DNA of 64,000 bases from JANXQE01 sp035651635. Its GTDB lineage: Bacteria > Verrucomicrobiota > Verrucomicrobiia > Limisphaerales > UBA8199. Every line of letters begins with the position of its first letter. Position 1 is the stretch's first letter. The translations under genes were made by a program, and so were the position numbers. The notes beneath the pieces are model-generated. The model did no database searches. It was not told where the DNA came from and saw only the letters and a program-made list of their open reading frames with translations. Of the stretch, positions 17,260 through 26,414 are shown one piece after another. The stretch is from contig DASRFK010000101.1 of NCBI GenBank assembly GCA_035651635.1, positions 1 to 64,000 of the forward strand. Direction: 5' to 3'.

Positions 17260-18174
17260 ATGTATAAAATTATAGGAGCCGATCAGAAGGAATATGGGCC
17301 GGTATCTGCCGAGCAATTGCGTCAATGGACGGCCGAAGGGCGAGTCAATGCCCAGACCATGGTCCGCGCCGAGGGAACCACCGAGTGGAAGCCGCTGTCC
17401 ACATTTCCCGAGTTCTCAGACGTTCCACAAACGGCAATGGTGCCAGGGCCGGGCGCACCTGGAGCCGGCTCGGCCAACATTGTGCCAGAGGGAGTGGTTC
17501 TCGGGCGTGATTATGAATTGGACATCGGTTCATGCGTCACGCGCAGCTGGGATCTAATTAAACAGAATTTCTGGCCGGTCGTTGGTATATTCTTCCTGAT
17601 CTGGCTTATTACGGCGGCGGTCAACCAGGTCGTCGGCCTGGCCTCGCGCCCGGCTATCCGGTCGATGGTCCTGAGTCACCATGTGTCCGCCAGCGGGGTG
17701 GCGATTGTTGTCTTCACATCGCTGTTGGGCTCGCCCGTTTACACGCTGCTCATGGCAGGCGTGATCAAGTATTACCTGAAACTCATTCGGGCCGAGGGGC
17801 CAACCATCTCCGATGCTTTCGCCGGCTTCAGCCCCATCGCGGGCCAGCTCATCCTGCTTGGATTGGTAACCGCGATCCTCAACTTGATTGGATTGGCCCT
17901 GTGCATCCTTCCCGGGATTTACTTGTCCGTCTCGTGGGTTTTCGCGGTTCCGCTGGTCATTGATCGCGGCTTGAATTTCTGGGACGCAATGGAGTTCAGC
18001 CGCCGGGTGGTTGGGAAACATTGGTTTATAACATTTGCGTTCGTGCTCGTGATGGGCTTGCTTGGTATATGTGGTTTGCTGGCCTGTTGCGTGGGAATGT
18101 TTGTAACGATGCCGATTGCGCTGGTGGCCTTGCTCTACGCGTATGAGGACATCTTCGGCCGGCAAGGTCCCTAG
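17260..18174 (+). CDS. GYF-domain multipass membrane protein
   Basis: The 304-residue protein starts with a bacterial GYF_2 domain (residues 1-50: QKEYGPVSAEQLRQWTAEGR, then EWKPLSTFPEF). A linker and about six membrane helices follow (for example FWPVVGIFFLIWLITAAVNQ and FVLVMGLLGICGLLACCVG). The membrane part recalls DUF975/glycerophosphodiesterase-type membrane domains. GYF_2 domains are thought to bind peptides; no enzyme function is known. Overlap with the next gene suggests a two-gene operon. Confidence 0.85.
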   Translation: MYKIIGADQKEYGPVSAEQLRQWTAEGRVNAQTMVRAEGTTEWKPLSTFPEFSDVPQTAMVPGPGAPGAGSANIVPEGVVLGRDYELDIGSCVTRSWDLIKQNFWPVVGIFFLIWLITAAVNQVVGLASRPAIRSMVLSHHVSASGVAIVVFTSLLGSPVYTLLMAGVIKYYLKLIRAEGPTISDAFAGFSPIAGQLILLGLVTAILNLIGLALCILPGIYLSVSWVFAVPLVIDRGLNFWDAMEFSRRVVGKHWFITFAFVLVMGLLGICGLLACCVGMFVTMPIALVALLYAYEDIFGRQGP

Positions 18175-18514
18175 CCTCAAAACGGCGCGCAACAGTTTCC
18201 TCATAAACCAACTGGCGACGCCCGGCTTGGGCTCGCTCATGGCAGGCCGTTACCTGGCCGGTGCCAGCCAACTGGCTCTGGCCTTGCTCGGATTCGGACT
18301 CATCATCGCCTGGTTTATTTCGCTCATGACCCAGATGTACCGCCAATTCACGACGGATGCGCCAACACAATCCGTCGCCTGGTTAGGCGAAACGGGCGCG
18401 GCCATCTTCGTGTTGGCCTGGATTTGGTCGCTCGTTACGAGCCTGGCGTTACTTCGCGCAGCGCGCGCCAACGAACCGCCGCCCCTCCAGTCTTACGCGC
18501 AAAAAGACAGCTAA
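18143..18514 (+). CDS. Small membrane protein coupled to the GYF-domain gene
   Basis: From the ATG at 18143 the reading frame gives 123 residues and overlaps the preceding gene by 32 bases. Two membrane helices are visible (ASQLALALLGFGLIIAWFIS and AAIFVLAWIWSLVTSLALL) after the segment FLINQLATPGLGSLMAGRY, which looks like a conserved membrane-protein motif. Codon usage and hydrophobicity support a real gene. Function unknown; it may be a partner of the upstream protein. Confidence 0.65.
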   Translation: MRTSSAGKVPSLKTARNSFLINQLATPGLGSLMAGRYLAGASQLALALLGFGLIIAWFISLMTQMYRQFTTDAPTQSVAWLGETGAAIFVLAWIWSLVTSLALLRAARANEPPPLQSYAQKDS

Positions 18515-18652
18515 CCACGGGTGGACCCGCTGCGGCGGAGCCGCAACCAATCGGTTGCAAGGTGCAGGTTGACCTGGCAGCGCCAGCATTAGTAAAGGAC
18601 TTGGAACCTGCAACTGGCTTGAACGGTTGAGGACTTAGGTGGTCCAAAGACC

Positions 18653-19351
18653 ATGAGCTTTTCACCCATGCGATCCTCTCTGCAGCGCTGGTGGCGCAGT
18701 GAGCTGCGTTCCATCGTTCTTCTGGCGCTGGTGCTTTTTTCGGTTCGTTCCTCTTTGGCGGACTGGAACGACGTGCCGAGCGGGTCGATGAAGCCAACCA
18801 TCCTCGAAGGCGATCGCGTTTACGTCAATAAGCTGGCGTACGACTTAAAAGTGCCTTTTACCACCTGGCACCTGTTGGAATGGGCCAACCCAAGCCGAGG
18901 CGATATCGTGGTCTTTTATTCGCCCTATGACGGCAAGAGATTGGTTAAGCGTGTGATTGGTTTGCCCGGCGATACCATCGAACTGCGCAACGACAGCTTG
19001 ATTCTCAACGGTCAGCCCGTGCGATATGGGCCATATGATGCGGCCGCTTTGGGCGATCTCTCGAAGGGCGACCGCACGAGTCACTTGTTTGCCACCGAAG
19101 AGCTCCCGGGCCGTTCCCATGCTGTAGCGGCTTGGCCGTCCGTGCCTGCCCGTCGGAATTTTGGCCCGTTCCAAGTGCCGGCCGCCAACTATTTTATGAT
19201 GGGGGATAATCGCGACGACAGTTTTGATTCGCGCTATTACGGTCCGGTCGCGCGCAAGCGGATTGTCGGCCGCGCTACTGCCGCCGTGCTTTCCTTTGAC
19301 CGATCCCACTACTGGATGCCGCGCTGGCACCGCTTCTTTACCTCACTTTAG
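18653..19351 (+). CDS. lepB: Signal peptidase I
   Basis: The 232-residue protein has an N-terminal membrane anchor (ELRSIVLLALVLFSV), nucleophile Ser45 in VPSGSMKPTI, and general base Lys99 in RLVKRVIGLPGD, followed by MMGDNRDDSFDSRYYGPV, the box E of type I signal peptidases. It removes signal peptides from exported proteins at the outer face of the inner membrane. It has a single membrane helix, fewer than the E. coli enzyme. Its stop overlaps the convergent mutS stop by four bases. Confidence 0.95.
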   Translation: MSFSPMRSSLQRWWRSELRSIVLLALVLFSVRSSLADWNDVPSGSMKPTILEGDRVYVNKLAYDLKVPFTTWHLLEWANPSRGDIVVFYSPYDGKRLVKRVIGLPGDTIELRNDSLILNGQPVRYGPYDAAALGDLSKGDRTSHLFATEELPGRSHAVAAWPSVPARRNFGPFQVPAANYFMMGDNRDDSFDSRYYGPVARKRIVGRATAAVLSFDRSHYWMPRWHRFFTSL

Positions 19352-22038
19352 CCGAACAAATCCAGTTGCGGCGCGGGGGCAAGTTGTTTGAGCTTTTCCC
19401 GGTCGCGCTGTCGCCGATTGCTCTGGCGCACATTGCCTTCGGGCGTCAGTTCCGATTCCTCAAGATTGCGCAGGATTTCCTTGGCGCGCTCGACCACCGG
19501 TTTGGGCACACCCGCCAAACGGGCGACCTGGATGCCGTAGCTCTTGTCCGTGCCGCCTTCGATGATTTTGCGCAAAAAGACCACCTGTTCGTGCCATTCG
19601 CGAACGGCGACATTGAAGTTTTTTACCCGCGGCAAACGGCCGGCCAATTCGGTTAATTCGTGGTAATGGGTGGCAAAAAGCGTTTTTGCCCCGACCTGGT
19701 TGTGTAAATGCTCGACAATCGACCAGGCCAGGCTCAATCCGTCAAACGTGCTCGTCCCGCGCCCGATTTCGTCAAGGACAATCAAGCTGCGCGCCGTGGC
19801 GTTGTTGAGGATGTTTGCCGTCTCACACATCTCGACCATGAATGTCGATTGCCCTCGCGCCAAATCATCGCTGGCGCCGATGCGTGTGAAGATGCGGTCG
19901 ACCAGGTCGATCCGTGCCTCATCCGCGGGGACAAATGAGCCGGTGTGGGCGAGCAGGGTCAGCAAGGCCACCTGCCGGATGTAGGTGCTTTTTCCCGCCA
20001 TATTTGGCCCGGTGATCAGCGCCACTTGCACCAGGGGGTCCAGACGGGTGTCATTGGGCACAAAGCGCTCTTCGTTGAGGTTCTGCTCCAGCACGGGATG
20101 CCGTCCGTTGCGAACGCTTAAGACGCCCTCATTCCTGATCTCCGGACGGCAATAGCCGTAGAGCCGGGCGGTTTCTGCCAGCGAAGCGAGCACATCCAGC
20201 TGTGCCAGCGCCCCGGCGGTCGCCTGAATATCCGGCAATCGGCCCAGCACTTCTTCGCGGACCCGCTGAAACAGGTCGTATTCCAGCTTCACACTTCGCT
20301 CCTCGGCGCCCAGGATTTTCCCTTCCATCTCTTTGAGCTCAGGCGTAATGAAGCGCTCTCCGTTCGCGATGGTCTGTTTGCGGATGTACTGAGCCGGAAC
20401 TTTGTCCAGATTGGCTTTGGTAACCTCGATGTAATAACCAAAAACCGAGTTGAACCGGATTTTCAACGATTGGATGCCTGTTTTCGAGATTTCTTCCTGC
20501 TGAAGTTGCGCGATCCAATCCTTGCCCCCGCGAGTCGCCGCGCGCAGTTCATCCAAGCCAGCATCGAAACCGTCCCGGATTAAGCCGCCTTCCTTGATGG
20601 TCAACGGTGGCTCATCTTCAATCGCGCGCGCGAGCAATTCGACCAACTCGGGCATTTCTATAACCTGGCCGGCCAGGTGCTCAAGCAAAGACGCCGCAGG
20701 GTTGGCAGGTGGTGCTCCGGTCGAGCCGTTGTCATGAAACACCTCGTCATTGAGGGTGCTGGGCGGCGAGTTGGCGGACGATTGGCTTAAGCTGCCAAGA
20801 ATCAGTCTGAGCGCCGGCAACTGCTCGAGGGCGAGTCGCAGAGCTGCCAAATCGCGGCCATTTCCCGTCCCGGCGGTTAGCCGGCCGATGGTTCGTTCGA
20901 GGTCGCGGACCTGGCCCAATTGTTTTCGAAAGGCATCGAGCTGAGACGTGTGCGTGATAAAATTCAGCACGGCAGCTTGTCGCCGCTGAATCGGAATTAC
21001 CTCAGTTAACGGCTGGGAGAGCCAATCACGCAGTCGCCGGGCGCCCATTGGAGTTACGGTGCGGTTCAAGGCGCCGTACAAGCAGGCATTGCGCGGCCCA
21101 TCGTGGCGCAATGGTTCGAGCACTTCCAAGTGTCGCAGAGTGGTGTAATCCAGCGCCAGAAACTGGTTGCGCTGATAAAATGAGATCCGCGTGAGGCTGG
21201 CCGCATCGCGGCGCAAATGTTGCGAGAGGTAGTGGAGCAGGGCTCCAGCCGCGCCGACCGCGGTCGTGCGATCTTTCAATCCGAATCCGTCCAGAGACGC
21301 CACTTTGAAATGTTCCCGCACCGTGAAGAGCGCTGTCTCGGGTCCAAATACCCAGTCATCATACGGGCTGAGCATTCCGCCCGGGACGATTGTGGCGGGA
21401 GCACGCTGCGGCTCGACGGCGCGCCCGGTTGGCTGCGGCACGGGGGGGCGGCTCGCCTCGCCGGTCGTGAGGGTGACCCCGGCCTTGAGTAGTTGTTTCA
21501 GTGACTCCGCTTCTGATGGATAAACGATTTCCGCCGGCCGTAACCGCTGGAGCTCCGTCAACAGCTCGGTATCGCTGTCCAGTTCGGTCACCTGAAAGTC
21601 ACCGGTGGTGACATCGGCAAACGCGAGGCCGAACACCCCGGAGTGGGCGTAGACCGCCGCCAAAAAGTTGTTCCGTTCCGCCGCGAGCATTCGCTCATCG
21701 AAATGCGTGCCCGGGCTAAGAATCTGCGTCACTTCCCGCTTCACGAGCTGGCCGGGGCGGGCCTCTTCGACCTGATCGCAGATGGCCACCTTGCGGCCGG
21801 CTTTCAAAATGCGGCCGATATAGGAGTTGGCCGCGTGAAAGGGGATGCCGCACATGGGAATAGCCCCGCGTTTCGTCAGTGCCACGTTGAGCAACTGGGC
21901 TCCTTCCTGAGCATCCTCGAAAAATAATTCGTAGAAATCCCCCAGCCGGAACAGCAACAGCGCGTCTTTGGGCAGCTCGCTCTTGATCCGGCGATACTGC
22001 GCCATCATCGGTGTTAACTGGGAGTCGTTGGCCACCAA
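19348..22038 (-). CDS. mutS: DNA mismatch repair protein MutS
   Basis: The 896 residues cover full MutS. The mismatch-binding domain starts at TPMMAQYRRIKSELPKDALLLFRLGDFYELF with the Phe-Tyr-Glu motif. The lever and clamp domains follow, and the ATPase has Walker A GPNMAGKSTYIRQ (Lys683), the STFMVEM motif, Walker B LIVLDEIGRGTSTFDG and ATHYHEL. It recognises mismatched bases and starts repair. No MutL gene is nearby. The gene is read toward lepB and shares its stop region. Confidence 0.98.
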   Translation of the reverse strand: MVANDSQLTPMMAQYRRIKSELPKDALLLFRLGDFYELFFEDAQEGAQLLNVALTKRGAIPMCGIPFHAANSYIGRILKAGRKVAICDQVEEARPGQLVKREVTQILSPGTHFDERMLAAERNNFLAAVYAHSGVFGLAFADVTTGDFQVTELDSDTELLTELQRLRPAEIVYPSEAESLKQLLKAGVTLTTGEASRPPVPQPTGRAVEPQRAPATIVPGGMLSPYDDWVFGPETALFTVREHFKVASLDGFGLKDRTTAVGAAGALLHYLSQHLRRDAASLTRISFYQRNQFLALDYTTLRHLEVLEPLRHDGPRNACLYGALNRTVTPMGARRLRDWLSQPLTEVIPIQRRQAAVLNFITHTSQLDAFRKQLGQVRDLERTIGRLTAGTGNGRDLAALRLALEQLPALRLILGSLSQSSANSPPSTLNDEVFHDNGSTGAPPANPAASLLEHLAGQVIEMPELVELLARAIEDEPPLTIKEGGLIRDGFDAGLDELRAATRGGKDWIAQLQQEEISKTGIQSLKIRFNSVFGYYIEVTKANLDKVPAQYIRKQTIANGERFITPELKEMEGKILGAEERSVKLEYDLFQRVREEVLGRLPDIQATAGALAQLDVLASLAETARLYGYCRPEIRNEGVLSVRNGRHPVLEQNLNEERFVPNDTRLDPLVQVALITGPNMAGKSTYIRQVALLTLLAHTGSFVPADEARIDLVDRIFTRIGASDDLARGQSTFMVEMCETANILNNATARSLIVLDEIGRGTSTFDGLSLAWSIVEHLHNQVGAKTLFATHYHELTELAGRLPRVKNFNVAVREWHEQVVFLRKIIEGGTDKSYGIQVARLAGVPKPVVERAKEILRNLEESELTPEGNVRQSNRRQRDREKLKQLAPAPQLDLFG

Positions 22039-22109
22039 GGCAGCTTAAGGTTCCCGCCCCGGTCCGATCAATTCAGAAGACCGCTCTGGTTTGATTTTAA
22101 ACATGTCGC

Positions 22110-22186
22110 AGTCCGCCTTCGGGCAGTTTGGGCGCCGGGCCGCCTAAAGGCGGGACTCCGAACCCCATACGCCCACGCCCAAGTCG
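22110..22186. repeat. Dispersed imperfect inverted repeat, copy 2
   Basis: The element begins with GTCCGCCTTCGGGCAGTTTG and ends with GGCGGGACTCCGAACCCCAT plus an ACGCCCACGCCCAAGTCGG tail. It is nearly identical in order to the copy at 36332-36423. It lies in the 237-base gap between mutS and the FkbM gene; nothing else was seen in the gap. Confidence 0.75.
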
Positions 22187-22275
22187 GCCCATGCCTTCTC
22201 CGCCACTTGTGCGGTGAAATTTCCCTGATGTTCGCAGTCTGCTTGCGGCTTACACGGGCCTGGCCGGTCCTTCAA

Positions 22276-23061
22276 TCATGTACGCTTAAAAAGAAAGTCA
22301 CTGGCCCCGACTCTTTTAGCGCGCCAGCTTTCGCCAAGCTGTGCCTGAATTTTGTTGAGAGCCTCGGGAGTGTGAGCTTCAACGATCAAAAAGCGCGTCC
22401 GCTCGAGGGTGTGCTCCGCACCGGCCAGCACTTCACATTCGCAGCCTTCGACGTCAATTTTTATCAAGAGAATGGGCTTTTGGGGCACAATTGAATCAAG
22501 GTTCACCAGCGGAATGTTCAACTGCATCGTTTTAGGACCTTCGGGCCGCAGGGACGCGGTCGGATCCCCTTCTTCTGAGGCATAGAAGGCCGCCGTTCCC
22601 CGATGATCAGAAACGGCAGTTTGATGTAAAGTAAGCCTGGCACCGGTTCTGGATTTCCAATCGGATATTTTTTTTGCCATCCGGGGCAGCGGTTCGAACG
22701 CAACAAACTCTGCACTTGGTTTCTGTGACCAGACTAAGTGAGTGAATAGACCTGCGTTGGCGCCCACGTCGAGAATGAGCGGGGAAACTTCCCGCCGCAG
22801 CGCGTCCATCCATTCCGGGTCCCAGCATTCGCGCTCAATAAACAGGCTCCAGTACGAGACCAATTGATGGTCGGATTCGATGAGAAAACCATCGGGCGTC
22901 GAGAGAGGATGAGAAAAACGACGGCTGAGGAAGAACTGGATGCGGGCCTTGAGGAGAGCGAGCGCCCAGGCTGGCTTTCGAAGAAACATGCGAATCCAGC
23001 CCGTAAGGGCGGGCCATGCGTGCTCGCCTGCGTAAGCCCATTTATATTTGTGCCTGCCCAT
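22276..23061 (-). CDS. FkbM family methyltransferase
   Basis: The 261-residue protein has the SAM-binding motif ILDVGANAGLFTHLV, the acidic post-I motif FVAFEPLPRM, HQTAVSDHRGTAAFY and the FkbM hallmark LLIKIDVEGCECEVLAGAE. FkbM enzymes O-methylate sugars or polyketides; in this kind of genome a glycan substrate is likely. The first 60 residues are basic and hydrophobic and may attach it to the membrane. It is a single gene upstream of a repeat. Confidence 0.92.
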   Translation of the reverse strand: MGRHKYKWAYAGEHAWPALTGWIRMFLRKPAWALALLKARIQFFLSRRFSHPLSTPDGFLIESDHQLVSYWSLFIERECWDPEWMDALRREVSPLILDVGANAGLFTHLVWSQKPSAEFVAFEPLPRMAKKISDWKSRTGARLTLHQTAVSDHRGTAAFYASEEGDPTASLRPEGPKTMQLNIPLVNLDSIVPQKPILLIKIDVEGCECEVLAGAEHTLERTRFLIVEAHTPEALNKIQAQLGESWRAKRVGASDFLFKRT

Positions 23062-23145
23062 TAGTTCGAAATGACAAAGGAGAAGACCGGGGCTCGCAAG
23101 TAGAATCTGCGTTATCAGGGCGATTCCGATTCATGGAGAGGAATC

Positions 23146-23174
23146 TTGACCTTTGAGCGGGCATTGTGCATAAT
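23146..23174 (+). promoter_or_regulatory. Sigma-70 type promoter of the prepilin-like gene
   Basis: TTGACC (23146-23151) and CATAAT (23169-23174) are separated by exactly 17 bases, with TG just before the -10. Transcription would start near 23181, leaving a short leader with AAGGAAA as ribosome site before the ATG at 23198. Confidence 0.7.
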
Positions 23175-23197
23175 TCGGGACAAGGAAACCATCTCTC

Positions 23198-23905
23198 ATG
23201 CATCGCTGGTTGCCCAGGAAGGCAGGTTTTACTCTCATCGAGCTTCTCGTTGTCATCGCGGTCATCGCAATTCTGGCGGCGTTGATTCTCCCGGCGTTAG
23301 GCAGGGCAAAAGCGCAGGCTGCCAGAACAAGTTGCTTAAACAACCAGCATCAAATCGGTTTTGCCTATCACATGTATACCAGCGACAACAACGAGTTTTT
23401 CCCGGCGCAACTGGACTGGCAGGCAGCAGGAGGAAACGATGGTTCTTACGACATCTTTGTAGCGGCCAGCAACCGTCCGCTCAACCTCTACCTCAAAAAT
23501 GTGCAGGTGTTTCGTTGTCCCAGCGACAAAGGCGATGAATTAACCAGTGCGACGAATTGTTACTTGCAGTATGGAAACAGCTACCTGACCCAATGGTATA
23601 TGGACTCGTTTCGCACGCGCATGGTGGCGGGCGACTCGAGCGCTCTCCAGGGGACGTATGAGGCCACTCCAATCAAGGCGAGCGAAGTTTCGAAAGGACC
23701 GGTAAACAAGATCATTCAAGGCGATTGGATTTGGCACCCGAACCGCGGCACGGTCGACCCGCGGAGCATCTGGCATAACTATCGCGGAAGCAGCCGAATG
23801 AACATGTTGTTTGGCGATGGCCATATCGAGTTTTATCGCTTCCCTGTGGACATGGTGAACTGGCCGCTGAGCCCCCCTCCCGATCCTGGATTTCAGTGGT
23901 GGTGA
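23198..23905 (+). CDS. Prepilin-type N-terminal cleavage protein, PVC DG-motif type
   Basis: The 235 residues begin with a short basic leader and the prepilin signature AGFTLIELLVVIAVIAILAA, cut by prepilin peptidase before Phe. The rest is a pseudopilin-like globular domain ending in LFGDGHIEFYRFP, the DG motif found in the large DUF1559-related families of Planctomycetes and Verrucomicrobia. Such genomes carry many copies with unknown function, possibly surface or secretion-related. A good promoter lies directly upstream, so it is expressed as a single gene. Confidence 0.9.
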   Translation: MHRWLPRKAGFTLIELLVVIAVIAILAALILPALGRAKAQAARTSCLNNQHQIGFAYHMYTSDNNEFFPAQLDWQAAGGNDGSYDIFVAASNRPLNLYLKNVQVFRCPSDKGDELTSATNCYLQYGNSYLTQWYMDSFRTRMVAGDSSALQGTYEATPIKASEVSKGPVNKIIQGDWIWHPNRGTVDPRSIWHNYRGSSRMNMLFGDGHIEFYRFPVDMVNWPLSPPPDPGFQWW

Positions 23906-23931
23906 GAGCGCTGCTCCAACAGAGAGCGAAG

Positions 23932-24654
23932 TTATACCGAAAACCCAGCCGCTTGCGCGTCTTGAGCGAACATCTTAACCGTATCCAATGATAAAGCGGC
24001 GAGATCGATTCCCGCTAATTTCAAGGCTTTGCCAAGAATATCGTGCGGCACGGTGACAATGTGGCAGCCACAGTCGTCGGCCTGGAAAATGTTTAACACC
24101 TCGCGAACACTGGCCCAAAGCAACTCGGCTTTGGGAAGAGCGTCGAGCAACGCCAGACTTTTGTGCATAATAGCTGCGGGATCGCGACCTGTGTCGGCGA
24201 TCCGTCCGGCGAAAACGGAAACCACAGAAGGTACGGCGGGATTTAGCGCCTCGGCTGTGCTGCGCACCTGCTCCAGCGTCAGAATTGCCGTGATATTGAG
24301 TTGGACACCCTCGCCGGCCAACTGGCGCACCAGCGGCAGCGAGGATTCCCCACGGGTGTTCGTGATGGGAATTTTAACGTAAACATTTTTTTGCCACGAC
24401 GCGATTTTCAGAGCCTGCCGGCGCATTTCGGGAAATTCATCCGAAAACACCTCGAAAGAGATCGGTTTGCTGGTGACGCTGGCCAAAATATCCCTGGCAA
24501 AAGCCTCGTAATTCTGGATGCCTGCCTTGCGCATGAGCGTGGGATTAGTGGTCATTCCCTTAATCAACGGATTGGAATTCAAGCTGAGCATTCCCGCCTT
24601 ATCCGCGCCATCGGCGAAAAGTTTTACCCGCAGGTCTTGGAGCGATTTGTCCAT
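23932..24654 (-). CDS. tal: Transaldolase
   Basis: The 240-residue protein is of the short transaldolase / fructose-6-phosphate aldolase type. GMTTNPTLMRKAG is the phosphate-side motif, and Lys94 in VYVKIPITN is the Schiff-base lysine. QLNITAILTLEQV and SVFAGRIADTGRDP complete the barrel signatures. It transfers dihydroxyacetone units in the pentose phosphate pathway; sequence alone cannot exclude an aldolase activity. It is divergent from the sulfatase, with only 113 bases between. Confidence 0.93.
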   Translation of the reverse strand: MDKSLQDLRVKLFADGADKAGMLSLNSNPLIKGMTTNPTLMRKAGIQNYEAFARDILASVTSKPISFEVFSDEFPEMRRQALKIASWQKNVYVKIPITNTRGESSLPLVRQLAGEGVQLNITAILTLEQVRSTAEALNPAVPSVVSVFAGRIADTGRDPAAIMHKSLALLDALPKAELLWASVREVLNIFQADDCGCHIVTVPHDILGKALKLAGIDLAALSLDTVKMFAQDAQAAGFSV

Positions 24655-24767
24655 AGTGGAGCCATAGAGTAGAGAGTTTCAGACCCAAAATCAACAACTC
24701 GAAATTCGTGAATGGGAGGCTCGAACTTCTGCTTGCCTGAGGCGTAAACCGGCGCAACATCAGGCCG

Positions 24768-26249
24768 GTGAATCTCCGCTATGCTCGCAACTTTTGGCTG
24801 GCGTGGCTGCTGCTTTGCGGCCTGGGCGGATTCGCGCGCGCGTCGCGTCCGGCTCTGCCCAACATCGTGGTCATTTTGACGGACGATCAGGGCTACGCCG
24901 ATGTGGGCGTATTTGGGGCAAAAGGGTTTGAGACGCCCAACCTGGACCGTCTGGCGTCTCAGGGCCGTATTTTCCGCAATTTTCACGTGGCGCAACCGGT
25001 CTGTTCGGCGTCCCGGGTGGGGTTATTAACGGGTTGTTATCCCAACCGCCTCGGGATTCACGGCGCCCTGGGGCCACGCTCGAAGGTGGGCATCAGCAGC
25101 CAGGAGGTGACGCTGGCGGAGCTGCTGAAGAGCCGTGGCTATGCTACGGCCATTTTTGGCAAGTGGCACCTTGGGGATGCGCCACAATTCCTTCCGCTCC
25201 ACCACGGGTTCGACCAGTACTTTGGCCTTCCCTACTCGAATGACATGTGGCCGCTGCACCCGGACTTGGTGAACCTGCCGCCTAACGACGAAAAACGTAA
25301 GCGCGGTTTTCCCGACCTGGTGATGTACGAAGGGGACAAAGTTGTCATCCCGCAGGTCACACATGCCGATCAAAACCAGCTCACGACCTGGTACACCGAA
25401 CACGCCGTCCGATTTATCGAACAGAACAAAAACCGGCCATTTTTCCTGTATCTGGCCCATAACATGCCCCACGTGCCGCTGCATGTGAGCGACAAATTCC
25501 GGGGCAAAACCAAACGCGGGCTGTACGGCGACGTCATCGAGGAAATTGATTGGTCGGTCGGGCAGGTCATGGATGCACTCCGTCGCAATGGACTCGAAAA
25601 CAATACCTGGGTAATTTTCACCTCCGACAATGGCCCGTGGCTCAGCTACGGCGATCATGCGGGCTCGGCTTACCCGCTGCGCGAAGGCAAATTGACCAAT
25701 TGGGAAGGGGGCACTCGGGAGCCTTGTATTATGCGCTGGCCGGGTAAAATCCCCGCTGGCACAAAGACCTGGCAAATGCTCATGACCATCGACTTATTCC
25801 CCACCATCGCAAAACTCGTTCACGCGAAGTTGCCGCGGCACACCATCGACGGATTGAACGTGTGGCCCATTATTAGCGGAGACCCCGGGGCACGGAACCC
25901 TCATGCCGCCTATTGGTTTTACTTTGAGGTGAATCAGTTACAGGCCGTGGTGTCCGGCGACGGCCGTTGGAAACTGCAACTTCCCCATACGTACCGCACG
26001 CTTGCCGGCCAGCCGGGCGGCCACGATGGTTTGCCCGCCCCGTATGAACAACGCAAAGTGGAAACGGCCGAGCTCTACGACCTGGTCAGCGACATCAGTG
26101 AGACGACTAATTTGGCGGCTCAGCACCCGGAAATAGTGAAACGGCTTGAAGCCGAGGCTGAAAAGGCCCGCCGCGAACTCGGGGACGCGCTTGCTCACCG
26201 CACGGGTCGCGGGATGCGCGAGCCGGGCAGGCTCCCGGGCGGAGGGTGA
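24768..26249 (+). CDS. Secreted sulfatase (arylsulfatase A-like)
   Basis: From the GTG at 24768 there are 493 residues: a signal peptide (FWLAWLLLCGLGGFARAS), then PNIVVILTDDQGYADVGVFG, which holds the calcium-binding aspartates. The formylglycine site is Cys79 in CSASRVGLLTGCYPNR, with Ala in place of the usual Pro of CxPxR. IFGKWHLG, HNMPHVPLH and FTSDNGPW supply further active-site residues. It cleaves sulfate esters, probably from polysaccharides in the periplasm; a maturase would be needed and is not in the window. Confidence 0.93.
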   Translation: MNLRYARNFWLAWLLLCGLGGFARASRPALPNIVVILTDDQGYADVGVFGAKGFETPNLDRLASQGRIFRNFHVAQPVCSASRVGLLTGCYPNRLGIHGALGPRSKVGISSQEVTLAELLKSRGYATAIFGKWHLGDAPQFLPLHHGFDQYFGLPYSNDMWPLHPDLVNLPPNDEKRKRGFPDLVMYEGDKVVIPQVTHADQNQLTTWYTEHAVRFIEQNKNRPFFLYLAHNMPHVPLHVSDKFRGKTKRGLYGDVIEEIDWSVGQVMDALRRNGLENNTWVIFTSDNGPWLSYGDHAGSAYPLREGKLTNWEGGTREPCIMRWPGKIPAGTKTWQMLMTIDLFPTIAKLVHAKLPRHTIDGLNVWPIISGDPGARNPHAAYWFYFEVNQLQAVVSGDGRWKLQLPHTYRTLAGQPGGHDGLPAPYEQRKVETAELYDLVSDISETTNLAAQHPEIVKRLEAEAEKARRELGDALAHRTGRGMREPGRLPGGG

Positions 26250-26414
26250 GAGTTGGTTAACGCGCTGGCTGCCGCATAAGAATGGCGTTCCGCGCAATGT
26301 AATCATGCGCTGTGCGACCGTCGCCCGGCGCGCGGAAATGATTCGCCGGAAAGAGCTGGAAGCTCTACAATGAAGTTATGTCCCAGAAGCTGGGAAAATT
26401 ACACATGACCCTAT

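Noticed and set aside
19348..19351. Four-base overlap of convergent lepB and mutS ends
   Set aside because: A simple tail overlap of two intact genes; unusual but not informative by itself.
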